Source: Gnetum montanum (Eukaryota > Streptophyta > Gnetopsida > Gnetales > Gnetaceae). From it: a stretch of 39,251 nucleotides of DNA. The notes under the pieces were generated by a model. That model did no database searches. It saw only the letters and a list, made by a program, of their open reading frames with translations, and was not told where the DNA came from. Below are positions 1-9,010 of the stretch, piece by piece; position 1 is the first letter of the stretch, and every line of letters begins with the position of its first letter. The position numbers and the translations under genes are program-made. Location of the stretch: positions 499,275 through 538,525 of the forward strand of contig MNCI01005236.1 in assembly GCA_015680685.1 (NCBI GenBank). The letters run 5' to 3'.

Positions 1-880
1 TCCTTCATATGCCTAGTTGGAATTCTTACTGCCTCCGCAATGTTAAGCATACTTCAAGTTGCTAGTAAAAGTTCATCATCATTGTTGTGTTGATGATGCT
101 AATGATGGTTTCAACCACCCCTTCAGTTTTGGTGGCCTTCATGGTCATTATTATTTCGTTGATCACCTTCATCATGGTTTTTTTTATAGCAGCTTCTATG
201 AGAATCGTTAGATGAAGAGGAATGTTTAGAATTAGATGAAGAGGATGAAGAGAAAAGTGGACTACCACTACCACCACGGTGTCCACCATCACTCTTACAC
301 TCTTTATGATCTCCATCATTAGATCCCTTATTATTGTGATGTTTACCCAAGTCCCTACCTTGGCTATCACTCTTCCTTGAATCTAGTTTATGAATAGTTG
401 ATCGCAAGGTCAAGTTCACACCCTCAGCATCATTAGTAAGGGGTAGAGAATCTTCATGTTGAGAACCTTCCAAGGGAGGATCCTCATTGTCCTCTTGGTC
501 TAGTAGGAATAAGAGGTTAGTGTAATGTTTTCCCTTTGTGGCTTCATGGAGTCTCTCTTGATGTTTATCTTGCTTACGTTATGTTCTAGTGGAATGATAG
601 TTTTGAGTGTCATATCCATCAACAATGTACTCTTCATGAAGATCTGCTATGCCAAACTTCTTAAGGATTTTAAATAACATTTCAGGCACACATCTATCGA
701 GGAGGGGGGGGGGAGGGGGGGAGCAACATTGCCCTCCATATCACACCATCGCATTTGTTCATCTTGATGTAGGATGAAGGTGAAATTCAGCACAAACTCA
801 TTTGGATGAGTGTATGCCACATTGCATTCCTGTGGGATCAGTGGTTTAGTATCTTCATGCTTATGAGAAGAAGAAGACAT
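1..880 (-). pseudogene. gag: gag, N-terminal half, decayed (E1)
   Basis: The start ATG is at 880, reading MSSSSHKHEDTK. The conserved N-terminal signature of this family follows (IVYTH.DEYIPNFTFILHQDEQMRW in type; here AYTHPNEFVLNFTFILHQDE), then a Pro-rich stretch coded by a long C-run (plus-strand G-run at about 701-720). The frame then shifts. Gag homology continues in another frame over 473-123 as a Ser/His/Asp-rich low-complexity segment, and ends near 62 with a sequence matching the NIAEAVRIPTRH block of other copies. The capsid core and knuckle would lie left of the window. At least one frameshift and several stops make it nonfunctional. Confidence 0.75.
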
Positions 881-1014
881 TTTTTAAAACAAAATGAAAT
901 TGTTAGTGTGCTTTTATAATTTATCTATAGTGGGAATGTTATTGACTTTCAGGTTTGTACAATGGTACTAGTGGTATCCACTTCGACCTAAATAGCACAC
1001 GTTCCATAAACAAA

Positions 1015-1034
1015 GTCCCTAGAAATGGTGCCAA
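1015..1034 (-). promoter_or_regulatory. Primer binding site (tRNA-Asp type), E1
   Basis: On the minus strand, TTGGCACCATTTCTAGGGAC begins right after the LTR end CTCATCA. It is a decayed form of the TTGGCACCGTTGCCGGGGAC site seen in other copies, which resembles the complement of the tRNA-Asp 3' end used by Athila-type elements. Confidence 0.7.
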
Positions 1035-1980
1035 TGATGAGTGGTGAGGTATCCCTATGCCCAACCATACGAATCACAAGTGTTCAGGCATGATCTGGTC
1101 AAATTCTGTAGACTTTTATTATTTCCAATGCACTAGCCCTTTAGGAATTGAATCTAACCTTAAAGTCAATCATTGTCCTCCCAATTATACTTGTGATGTA
1201 CATTGGTATGGTTAAGTGTAGCTAAGGAATCTGATTTTTATCATTTTGTATTTTATATTGTAGGTGCTGGAAATCTAGATAAAAAGAAATTTGATTAACT
1301 AATATTAATTAATTAATTAACTTCTATTTAACTAATCCTAACATAAATATCCATTTCCACTTTCCATACATGTTCTAAACCCATGTATCCATTGCTAGAT
1401 GACCAAATACTATGCTATTGGACATACCAAGTGACAATGTTGCTGAGATTACCAATTGAATACATGTTACACTCAAAGTGGTCGTACTTATGTGTAATTT
1501 ATCTCACTTAATTGTCTTATTAACATAATAACTAGAAAATATTTGATAACTAATTGAAAACATTTAATAAATAATTGAAAATATTAAATGCATAAATAAA
1601 ATAACTAATCTATCCAAAGTGCAGCAACGTTTATCAGAAAGCTTGTCTTTATTGTTGCACACACTGTTGTGTGCTCAGGTATAACAATGCTCAAATAAAG
1701 ATCCGTACACTTAATGACTCCTGCTGCAGGCACTTAGGGAAAAAAATTCTAACTTTCAAATGGAAAAAATGCAAGAACTTCACTACTATTGAAATTTGGA
1801 CTCTCCATAAATGTGGTTTGTTGGCATGTATTTACAAGTGATGAACAAGCACCACATTGATGAGGCATCATCTATGTAGGTTGAGATGCATCGATGGGAC
1901 CTCATGGACAAGGCCATGTTGATGTGGTTAACTACTTTGAGGAGGCCTCATCAATGCAACCAACCAACAACAACTCATCA
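1035..1980 (-). repeat. LTR-A (5' LTR of E1)
   Basis: This is a 946-bp LTR on the minus strand with perfect 7-bp terminal inverted repeats, TGATGAG at 1035-1041 and CTCATCA at 1974-1980. U3 (about 1810-1980) carries repeated CATCAATG/TGATGAGG words. The poly(A) signal AATAAA reads on the minus strand at 1653-1648, and its upstream partner ATCTTTATT pairs with it. U5 aligns by eye with LTR-B, LTR-C, LTR-D and LTR-F through blocks such as the repeated 'ccaagt' and 'catgt' segments at 1340-1470. Confidence 0.85.
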
Positions 1981-4330
1981 CAAGTGGATCTTAGTATTAA
2001 GAAAGAATGGATGCAACGATGTTATGACATCAACCGTAAGGAGTTTGGCAGGCTCACACTAGCAGAGAGGATTCATTACAAGATTATGACCTTCCACCTC
2101 AATCCCACAATGAGGCTAAGCAAAATCACTGCCTTCTCTACTTGAGCATGCATCACTCTGAGTGGGAGAATCCCAATCAAACTTCCATGGTTGATCTATC
2201 TAGAGATGGAGAAGCGATTTAAAGAAAGTGAACATAGAAGGAAGGCACTCTCCTTCCCATGCCTCATCAAGAAACTCTGTTGAAGGGGAGGAATAGTCTA
2301 TTACACTAATGATACTATCAAAATTGTTCCAGCTACCAACTGGGTGAAAATGATGAAAGATAAGACACCTACAACCACTATTCAAGAAGAGGTGCAGTAA
2401 CCACCACCTCCACCAGTGACTCAAAGAACTATGCCAGATGTTGTTGTAACTACCCAATGGTTGCACGAATATCAAGAATGGTTCTTGAGTGAATAAGAGC
2501 AACAAGTAGGAATAAGTGGCAGGGATCCATCTATGTATAGACCAGCAAAGAGTCACCTCAATGAGGTGACCCAAACAATTAGTTTGATAGGTGGAGGTGG
2601 ATCCATTTTCTTAGCCCAAGGAACGTAGCTACCCATGAGGCTAAATCCAAGTGCTAGAGAGGTCACGGTATCACTTGCAAAACAACAGTCATTCATAGAA
2701 ATCTCTAAGAACATTACAACCTTCTCAGTGTGCTTAGAGAAGGATGAGGAGGAAACTGTATTGGTGATGCAGCACTAAGGATAGAAGACAACAACAAAAG
2801 TGGGTGTTGACCGAATTGTCAAAATTCTCAACGCACCTATGATGTCTACACTAGACATCACTACACTCAAGGATGTGCAGATGTTTGTAGGAACCACAAG
2901 TGGTAGAATAAACATAGCATAGCATGAAGAATTGTTGGACCAACTAGTAGGAATCAAGAAGCCACTGTTGGATGTCTTTGACCTTTTAGACAAGATTACT
3001 ACAACCTAGTCAAAGTTTCTTGAGGTAAGGGGCAAGAACATAATCTTGGAGGGAAAACTCAGAATAGCTAAGGAACTGAATGAACACTTAGCTACTGAAA
3101 TTGCCAAATTAAGAGCCTAAATTGTCAACCCTACATTTCTCAACCCAGCACTAACAAGAGATGAAGCTATGGAATAGCTTCATGCCAAACTCAAAGGGGT
3201 TAAGGGTGTAATCGAAATGGTAGTGTTCTATCGATCCTTGCAAAGACCACTCAGCACAAGATTCAGAAGACTTTATATTAGACCCACTAGGAGAATGTAT
3301 AGTTGATCACAAAGAGCCATTGCTTGCTAAATGTTGATAAGCATAAGCAATAATTAACTGATTTCATCCATCAAAAATAGGAGCAATTAGCCAAAGAAAA
3401 TACAAAATTAAGGAGATTGACAGTAGAAAATAGAAATCTCTCCATGGAGGAGGTCCACACCCTTCTTCAGAAAAATACGATCGAGGTAGCTACCTAGAAA
3501 TTAGAGGCTCTCAAATTTGAGAGAGTCAAGGATCATTACAAAGAATAGGTCAGTCGACAAAAGGAATTAAATGAGAAACACAACCAATTGGTGAAGGTGA
3601 AAGTAAATGAAAGCTTCCAACAACTCTAGCAAGGAAAAGATTTGTGCCAATGCATCATTGATGGGATAGATGCCTACAATAAAGTAAAAATTCAAATGAA
3701 GAAGTTGCAAATTGAAAAGATGACAAAGTACATGGAGCTTGCTAATCTCTATTATGAAAATTTGGCCATGTTAACTACTGGACAATAGTGGTCTGACTTG
3801 GAGAAGTAGGTGGCTAGCTCGTACTTATTGTATGAGGCTAAGTTCAAGCATCACAAAGACACCAAGCAAAAGCTTGCAGTGGCAAACGTTGAACTTAAAG
3901 TTCTCAAGGCATGATTCAGTGGTCAATGATCAATTGTCAAGAACCTAGCTAGAAGGAGGAATGACTACTAGAAGCTGAAAAATGCAGTTAGGGCATTCAA
4001 TATCAAATGCAAACAATTCATTACCAAGTTTATCAATGTAAAGGAAATGTTCCTAGTAATACCTTGTCCATGCAATCTCCCCATTCCTGCCCACATTGGT
4101 GATGCCACATGGACTATGAATGATCCTCAAAGTAAGGAGGAGAAGATGAAGGCATTACTGGATGCCTTTCACCTTCCACTGGAGGTTGCAATTATAGCAG
4201 AACAACCATAGTCACCTCATCTACCACACGTGCTCAAAGCTAATGAAGGTCCTTCAAAACCTTAGGAGCCACCATCGCCTAAGGTTATCTAATCTTCTCC
4301 CTCACCTTCATGCCATCAAAGGAAGTGCTA
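1981..4330 (+). pseudogene. ORF3: plant-transposon-type domain plus coiled coil, decayed
   Basis: The fragment begins inside the gene at the E1 insertion point. The first about 110 codons (to about 2330) include LTLAERIHYKIMTFHLNP, then a block with ITLSGRIPIKLPWLIYLEM and LSFPCLIKKLC, resembling from memory the 'putative plant transposon protein' domain of Athila-type third ORFs. A Pro/Gln-rich linker (about 2390-2480) and a long heptad-rich, Lys/Glu/Gln-rich coiled coil (about 3000-4000) follow. The tail contains MFLVIPCPCNLPIPAHIGDA (about 4048-4110), matched by the E8 copy. Stops (many TAG/TAA at likely Gln codons) and frame changes show decay. I see no signal peptide or membrane segment, so it does not look like an envelope gene. 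Function unknown. Confidence 0.65.
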
Positions 4331-4522
4331 TCCAATTTTTGTATAGTCATGTCATGGTATTTAATTTTGTGTCATGAACACCACAATTTTTATTATGTGT
4401 TGATCTGTACACTCAAGCACTCAATTTTGTTAAGTTAGTTTGTTTTGTTTTATTAAGAGTCAATCAATAATCCCATACCTTCCCAATTTTGTAAAGGAAC
4501 TCAAAGAATAGTTTTCATTTAG

Positions 4523-4533
4523 TCATGGGGGTA
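4523..4533 (+). promoter_or_regulatory. Polypurine tract of E2
   Basis: TCATGGGGGTA directly precedes the LTR start TGATGAG at 4534. The same tract precedes LTR-K (ATGGAGGTA) and LTR-D (ATCATGGGATTA on the minus strand). It primes plus-strand DNA synthesis in LTR elements. Confidence 0.75.
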
Positions 4534-5489
4534 TGATGAGCATCAAAGTGTCACATCAATGAACCCTCATTAACATAGCCTCATCGATGGGCCCCCATTA
4601 ATGGGGTCCTATTTACGTGGTGTTGCCCCATTGACAAGGCTACATTGACATAATGTCTAGTACATCTACGAGGCACCATTGATGTAGCCCTAGAGACAAA
4701 ACTATAAATATGAGCTCCCAACCATGTTTATGAGCATTAGAGTCATAGTAGTAGCCAAACTCTTGTAGTTTTTACATTCAAAAGTTAGAATATTTTCTCA
4801 AGTGCTCACAACAAGAGTCATTGAGTGTACAGATCTTTATTCAAGCACTATTGTACTTGAGCATGATAGTATGTACAACAATAAAGATGAGCTTCTTGAT
4901 AAACCTTGTAGCATTCTGGATAGTTTAGATATTTATTTATGCATTTAATGTGTTCAGTTATTTATTTAATGTTTTTTAGTAATTCAGCTAACTAAGTAAT
5001 TAAGTGAGATAAGCTAGATAGATTAAATACATAAGTATGACCGCTTCAAGCATAACACATATTTGCTTGGTAATCCCAGTAGCATTATTTCTTGGTGCAC
5101 TCAATAGTATAGCACTTTGTAACCCAGTACTAGATACATGGATTCATGACATGTACGGAAAGTGGAACCAGATGCTTATGTTAGGACTAGTTGAAGATTA
5201 GTTAAATAGTTAGATTAAATTATTTCTTAATCTACTTCATTTCTCTCTTTTAGTATCAAAACCATAAAACATAAAATGACAAAAATCATATGCCTCAATT
5301 ACACTTAATCATACCATTGTGCTTCAAAAGTGTAATTAGGAAAACAAAGAATGACCATTAGGGTAAGGTTCACTTCCTAGAAGACTAGTGCACTAGAAAC
5401 TAGAGAGTCCATAGAATTTGACCAAATCATAGGTGAACACTTCATGATTCGTATGGTTGGGCATAGGGATACCTCTTCACTGCTCATCA
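4534..5489 (+). repeat. LTR-B (3' LTR of E2)
   Basis: This 956-bp LTR starts TGATGAG (4534) and ends CTCATCA (5483-5489). U3 (4534-4700) holds scattered CATCAATG, CATCGATG and CATTGATG words. The TATA box TATAAATA is at 4703-4710 and the poly(A) signal AATAAA at 4880-4885. R/U5 continues to the conserved terminal block with CGTATGGTTGGGCATAGGGA (5450-5469). Confidence 0.88.
4833..4888 (+). other. Predicted poly(A)-signal hairpin in R
   Basis: ATCTTTATT at 4833-4841 is the exact reverse complement of AATAAAGAT at 4880-4888, so the RNA could fold with the poly(A) signal in the stem. An inner TCAAG...CTTGA pair (4841-4860) extends the structure. Equivalent pairs occur in LTR-D (8625-8633 with 8670-8678, perfect), LTR-F (26437-26445 with 26482-26490, one mismatch), LTR-K and LTR-A (one mismatch each), and LTR-H. 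Confidence 0.55.
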
Positions 5490-5690
5490 CATGTTATTGT
5501 CCCCAAGCAAACAACCAAACTGAAGCAAATAATAGGGAGATTACATGAATATTAATTAAGATAATCATTAAATATAAGAAGGATCAGATTATCAAATTTA
5601 ACAATTTTCTATGGGCATAATGCTCAACATGAAAGGTTTCTATAAGATTCTATTTCTATGACTTAATGTATAGAAAATTTCTAAAACTAC
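5490..5690. other. Unassigned AT-rich flank
   Basis: The 200 bp between LTR-B and LTR-C contain no recognisable coding or repeat signature. The first bases, CATGTTATTGTCCCC, could be the remains of a primer site like that at 27026, but the match breaks after 12 bases. Confidence 0.4.
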
Positions 5691-6816
5691 TAATGAGTAG
5701 GAAAGTAGACCCTACACCCAACCATACAGATGATAAGCATTCACGTATGGTTCAATTGAATTCCATTGATTAAGACTAGTTGTATTATCTAAATAGATAA
5801 ACGTTAGATTGCTAGTTGTTTTCTTCAGCATTATCATCATCATCATCCTAGCCTTGTTTCAATAAAAGGGGGTTCGCTACATGAGTTCTTTTTTATGATT
5901 TTCCTCTATGAAGAGCTAGATCTTTGTTTTGGGTGATGATGTTGCATGTCATTTCTAGAGGATGCTCCAGTAATTTGTTGCTCATTTTCCATAGTAATCG
6001 ATCCTTGTGGCTACTACACATCACATCTAGGGAATGCCTTAGCATCTACAAAATTTGAAAAAGAACTCATCAATGAGATTTGGCAAGGTTTTATAGCTAG
6101 TTGCCAACTTGACATTAATCTTCTTTCTTTTGTATTTGGAATTAGGACTAGCATTGGCAGAATTCTTTCCAGTTACACTTGTGTGGGCTTATTTCGTATA
6201 GTTAAGTCTGACTAAGGCATATGATTAAAATATTAAAATTCTAAAATATTTAATCTAACTGCAAGAAAATAAATCTAGTATAGCCTAAGCATGAATCATC
6301 CATTCCCAACTTGATGTACATATCTTGAACATGCATCAACATTGTTGGGCTACCAAGTATCCACTGTTGGGCATACCAAGTGCTACACTACTAGTATTAT
6401 AAAAAATTTATGCTTTTATGTTCGAAGTTGGTTATACTCATGTCATTTAACTAAGTGAAATGAAAGAAAAATAATTAACAAAGTATTTAAAATTAAAAGT
6501 ATAATTAGAGTAACTTATAACTACAAAAATTATAAAGCTAAGCCAAATGCTACAATGAAGGAAATGGATCTCAATTTTATTGTTACCATATAAACATATT
6601 CAAGTACATGATCATTCAAATAAAATTTCATACAATCCACTTGATTCATGCTATGGGAGCAAAATGAAAAATTTTTGCTAAGTTATTGATCGAATGGTGC
6701 CACAAATGTAGTGGATGCACACATTTATATAAGCATTTATTAAGCTTATGTCAATGCTGATGTGTTGATAGAGCAAGGCCTATGTTGATGCTGGTCATGA
6801 AAATTGACATTCATCA
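5691..6816 (-). repeat. LTR-C, degenerate, minus orientation
   Basis: The low end TAATGAG (5691-5697) and high end TTCATCA (6810-6816) match the family termini with changes. On the minus strand the order is U3, TATA (TTATATAAA near 6724-6733), a poly(A)-region remnant (about 6540-6640) and U5. The U5 blocks at 6283-6380 ('accaagt', 'ttgggcata') align with LTR-A and LTR-D. The terminal block 'cccaaccatac' at 5720-5730 is also kept. No clear primer site lies on the low side, so it may be a solo LTR or truncated. It is longer than its relatives because of the insert at about 5780-6145. Confidence 0.65.
5780..6145. other. Insert inside LTR-C, unidentified
   Basis: LTR-C matches its relatives up to about 5775 and again from about 6150, with roughly 366 bp of foreign sequence between. 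GACTAG occurs at 5774-5779 and again at 6146-6151, which could be a 6-bp target duplication. The insert holds an ATC microsatellite (about 5830-5848). A plus-strand open frame (5946-6215, 89 codons) starts in it and ends in LTR sequence, and resembles nothing I recognise. No terminal inverted repeats were seen. Confidence 0.35.
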
Positions 6817-7951
6817 ACTATCAATCCAAGTTGAACTCTATATATTGAAAACCATTTCCAGCTTTGACCTTGACTCTGTATATTGCAAGGCACAGGCATT
6901 GTGAAATTCCTATAGATGGTTCTGAGGATCAATGTTGTATCCCCCCTCAAATCATGGGATATTATTCATGTCTAGTCTCTTGATCCTACTATCTTTCTGG
7001 TGCCTTGTAGGTATTCTAACGACCTCCATAATGTCTAACATACTTTGAGTTGCAAGTAGGGGTTCTTCGTTGTCATTCCTCTCATAGTGTCTATGAAGTC
7101 TACGCAGTTTCCTACTTTTCCTTCTTCTTTGCCGTGATTTCCTAGAGTACCCTTGTCCTCACTCTCGACTCTCTCGTCGAGGTTTCTCACTTTGCTTACC
7201 CTTATCCTCATGGTTGGGTTCTTTGTGACTACATCCTGATACAGAAGGAGAGGGTGAACGAGATGATGAAGGTGAAGAGGAAGGAGAACCATCGCCATGA
7301 CGATGTTTCCTACCTTCCCTTTGGTGATCTCAGCCTCGATCGTGATGACAATCAGACTACCCACCCTTTTCATATGTTTGTGTTCCCTCATTGAACACTT
7401 CATGTTCATGGGGATCAGAACTAGGATTATGAATCATGGAGTGTAGGTTTTGATACCCCACCTCCTCACCATCGTTAGGAGGGGGAACATCATTTGATGG
7501 GAAACCTGTTATAACTAGTTCACCATCTCCAATTTCGCTTAGAATGTGCAGGACATTGTGGGGCCCTTTACCCTTCAGTGATGTATAGTAGCTCTCCTGT
7601 CGCAAGTCCCTTTGATGTTGCGCTAATGGGATGGTAATCCCTCTTGTCATAGTCACACACAATGTACTCTACGTATAATTGTGACATGCCTATTTGTGCG
7701 AGAGCATGGAGGAGCATGTTGGGGACTACTCAGTCTGGGGGCAATACTATGTTACCCTCCAAGTCTCTCCAATGTAGTTGTTCATCTTGATGGAGGATAA
7801 AAGTAAAGTTGGGTATATACTCATCGTGATGAGTATACACTACCTGAAACTATTGAGGAACTGGCGGATTTGGGTTACATGTGTTGTGTCGTTGACTGTC
7901 TCTTATGTGATCCCTAGGCAGTGAAGTGCTTTTGTGAGAAGAAGAAGACAT
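6817..7951 (-). pseudogene. gag: gag N-terminal half, decayed (E4)
   Basis: The start ATG is at 7951 (MSSSSHKST), with an in-frame upstream ATG at 7981; the E8 copy has the same pair 30 bases apart. The N-terminal block with VYTHHDEYIPNFTFI-like sequence covers about 7860-7780. It continues through an open stretch at 7662-7357 (GDGELVITGFPSNDV...), then a Ser/Arg/His-rich segment (about 7340-7080, SPSSSPSSSRSPSPSVSG), and the LDMNNIPRFEG block near 6960. Stops interrupt it. The capsid core is lost where LTR-C adjoins at about 6817-6880. The 6885-7950 stretch is close, by eye, to 13085-13955, so E4 and E5 belong to the same subfamily. Confidence 0.75.
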
Positions 7952-8076
7952 TGTTATCTTGTTTGGTGTGCTATTTACCATTGTTTAATTTTTCTTTTGA
8001 TTAACCCTAAGGGTTCGTTCTAGCTTCCCAACGATGTCAATGATTTCCTGTGTTCTACTTAGTGCACAAAAACTAA

Positions 8077-8096
8077 GTCCTCGGCAACGGTGCCAA
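8077..8096 (-). promoter_or_regulatory. Primer binding site of E4
   Basis: Minus strand TTGGCACCGTTGCCGAGGAC follows directly after the LTR-D end. It is the best-kept tRNA-Asp-type site among the minus-strand copies. Confidence 0.8.
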
Positions 8097-8926
8097 TGAT
8101 GAGTGGTGAGGTACCCCTACACTCAACCATACGAATACGAGCATTACACGCATGATCCAGTCGAACTCCAAGACTAAGTGCTTATGCACCTTATGGAACA
8201 CTTAAGGTTAATCAATCGTTGTCTTCCCAAGCTTACTTGTATTTGTCATGGTTGTATGGTTAAGCTTGAGGCATGTGATTTTTATGTCTTTTATCTTTTT
8301 AACGCCTATGCTAAGAGCAGAAAGGGTGAAGAGACTAAGTAACTAACTTTCACTAACTAAGCTCTAATCGTCCTAGAATTAGTATCTGTTCCCACTTGTT
8401 GTACATACCCTGAACCAGTGCAATGCTACTGGGATTACCAAACACTATTCATTACTGGGTTACCAAGTGCAGCACACGTGCTTGAAGCGATCATACCAAA
8501 TGCACTTAACTATGAGAGTTAAGGGTTAAGAGAGATTAATTGTCTAAGAAAGCATTTAAATATTTAATAGTAATTAAATCCTATTTAGCTTAGTCCATAT
8601 GCTACAAGGTTTATCAAAAAGTTCATCTTTATTACTGGACACAATGTGTGCTCAGGTACAAATTGCTCGAATAAAGATCCATTCACTTTGAGACTCCTAC
8701 TGCGGGCACATGAAAATTATTCTAACTCTGGAATGGTAAAACTACTATAGTTTGGCTAAGGGTCTAGATCTAGATGGAGAAACAAGGGAAGGCTACCTCT
8801 TATTTATAGATGTGATATCATGTACACGATATCGCGTGGGCAGACACGATATCATGTACACGATATCACGTGGTCGGACACGATATCACGGATGTGATAT
8901 TGCATACATGATATCACGGTTTATCA
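8097..8926 (-). repeat. LTR-D, shared by E4 and E5
   Basis: This 830-bp LTR on the minus strand runs from TGATAAACC (8926) to CTCATCA (8103-8097). The TATA box CTATAAATA is at 8809-8801 and AATAAA at 8633-8628. It is about 90% or more identical by eye to LTR-F from the TATA box into R. It has a primer site on its low side and a polypurine tract on its high side, so it serves as 5' LTR of E4 and 3' LTR of E5. That is the structure expected from unequal recombination between LTRs. Confidence 0.85.
8814..8920. repeat. U3 tandem repeat, 34-bp units with GATATC cores
   Basis: Two adjacent 34-bp units (8814-8847 and 8848-8881) differ at about 3 positions, and a partial third follows. Each unit holds two GATATC cores within CATGATATCACG-like palindromic words. 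The array lies in U3 just upstream of the TATA box. LTR-F has only one such word pair (26268-26290), so copy number differs between sister LTRs. A binding-site (enhancer) role is inferred. Confidence 0.75.
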
Positions 8927-8941
8927 TAATCCCATGATTGA
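8927..8941 (-). promoter_or_regulatory. Polypurine tract of E5
   Basis: Minus strand TCAATCATGGGATTA lies immediately before the LTR-D start TGATAAACC. The upstream minus-strand sequence GAACTCGAGGACGAGTTTTT matches the 3' ends of E2 and E8. Confidence 0.65.
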
Positions 8942-9010
8942 ATAAAAACTCGTCCTCGAGTTCCTTACAAAATATTGGGAAGGTATGGGATTATTGACTT
9001 GAATGACACT

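Larger units (their letters stand above)
1..1980 (-). mobile_element. Athila-like LTR retrotransposon E1, 5' portion
   Basis: The minus strand reads LTR (1980 to 1035), primer binding site, leader and gag (880 to 1), and continues past the left window edge. The LTR high-coordinate end (CTCATCA on the plus strand, 1974-1980) abuts a plus-strand ORF3 that is broken exactly there, so E1 appears to have inserted into element E2. The 5 bases after the junction, CAAGT at 1981-1985, are the candidate target duplication, but the partner copy lies outside the window. The lineage call comes from the tRNA-Asp-type primer site and from gag similarity to the other copies here. Confidence 0.8.
1981..5489 (+). 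mobile_element. Athila-like element E2, 3' portion (ORF3 plus 3' LTR)
   Basis: A plus-strand ORF3 remnant is followed by a 3' untranslated segment, a polypurine tract and LTR-B. The left part is cut off by insertion E1 at 1980/1981. The 3' end (AATCCCATACCTTCCCAAT, then the polypurine tract) is nearly identical to the minus-strand 3' end at 8942-9000, which ties E2 and E5 to one superfamily. Confidence 0.8.

Noticed and set aside
1894-2145. Plus-strand 83-codon frame starting at 1894 as one gene
   Set aside because: Its first 29 codons lie in LTR-A and only the part after 1980 is ORF3. The start is an accident of the insertion.
5490-5510. CATGTTATTGTCCCC after LTR-B as a primer binding site
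   Set aside because: Twelve bases fit CATGCCGTTGCC with C-to-T/G-to-A changes, but the GGGGAC end is absent and no gag follows.
7035-7409. Open 124-codon minus-strand frame, repeated at 13234-13692
   Set aside because: It overlaps the Ser/Arg-rich part of gag in another frame. The similarity of the two copies is explained by the copies of gag.
8814-8920. GATATC repeats as a CRISPR-like array
   Set aside because: The units are adjacent with no unique spacers, and they sit in the U3 of a plant LTR.
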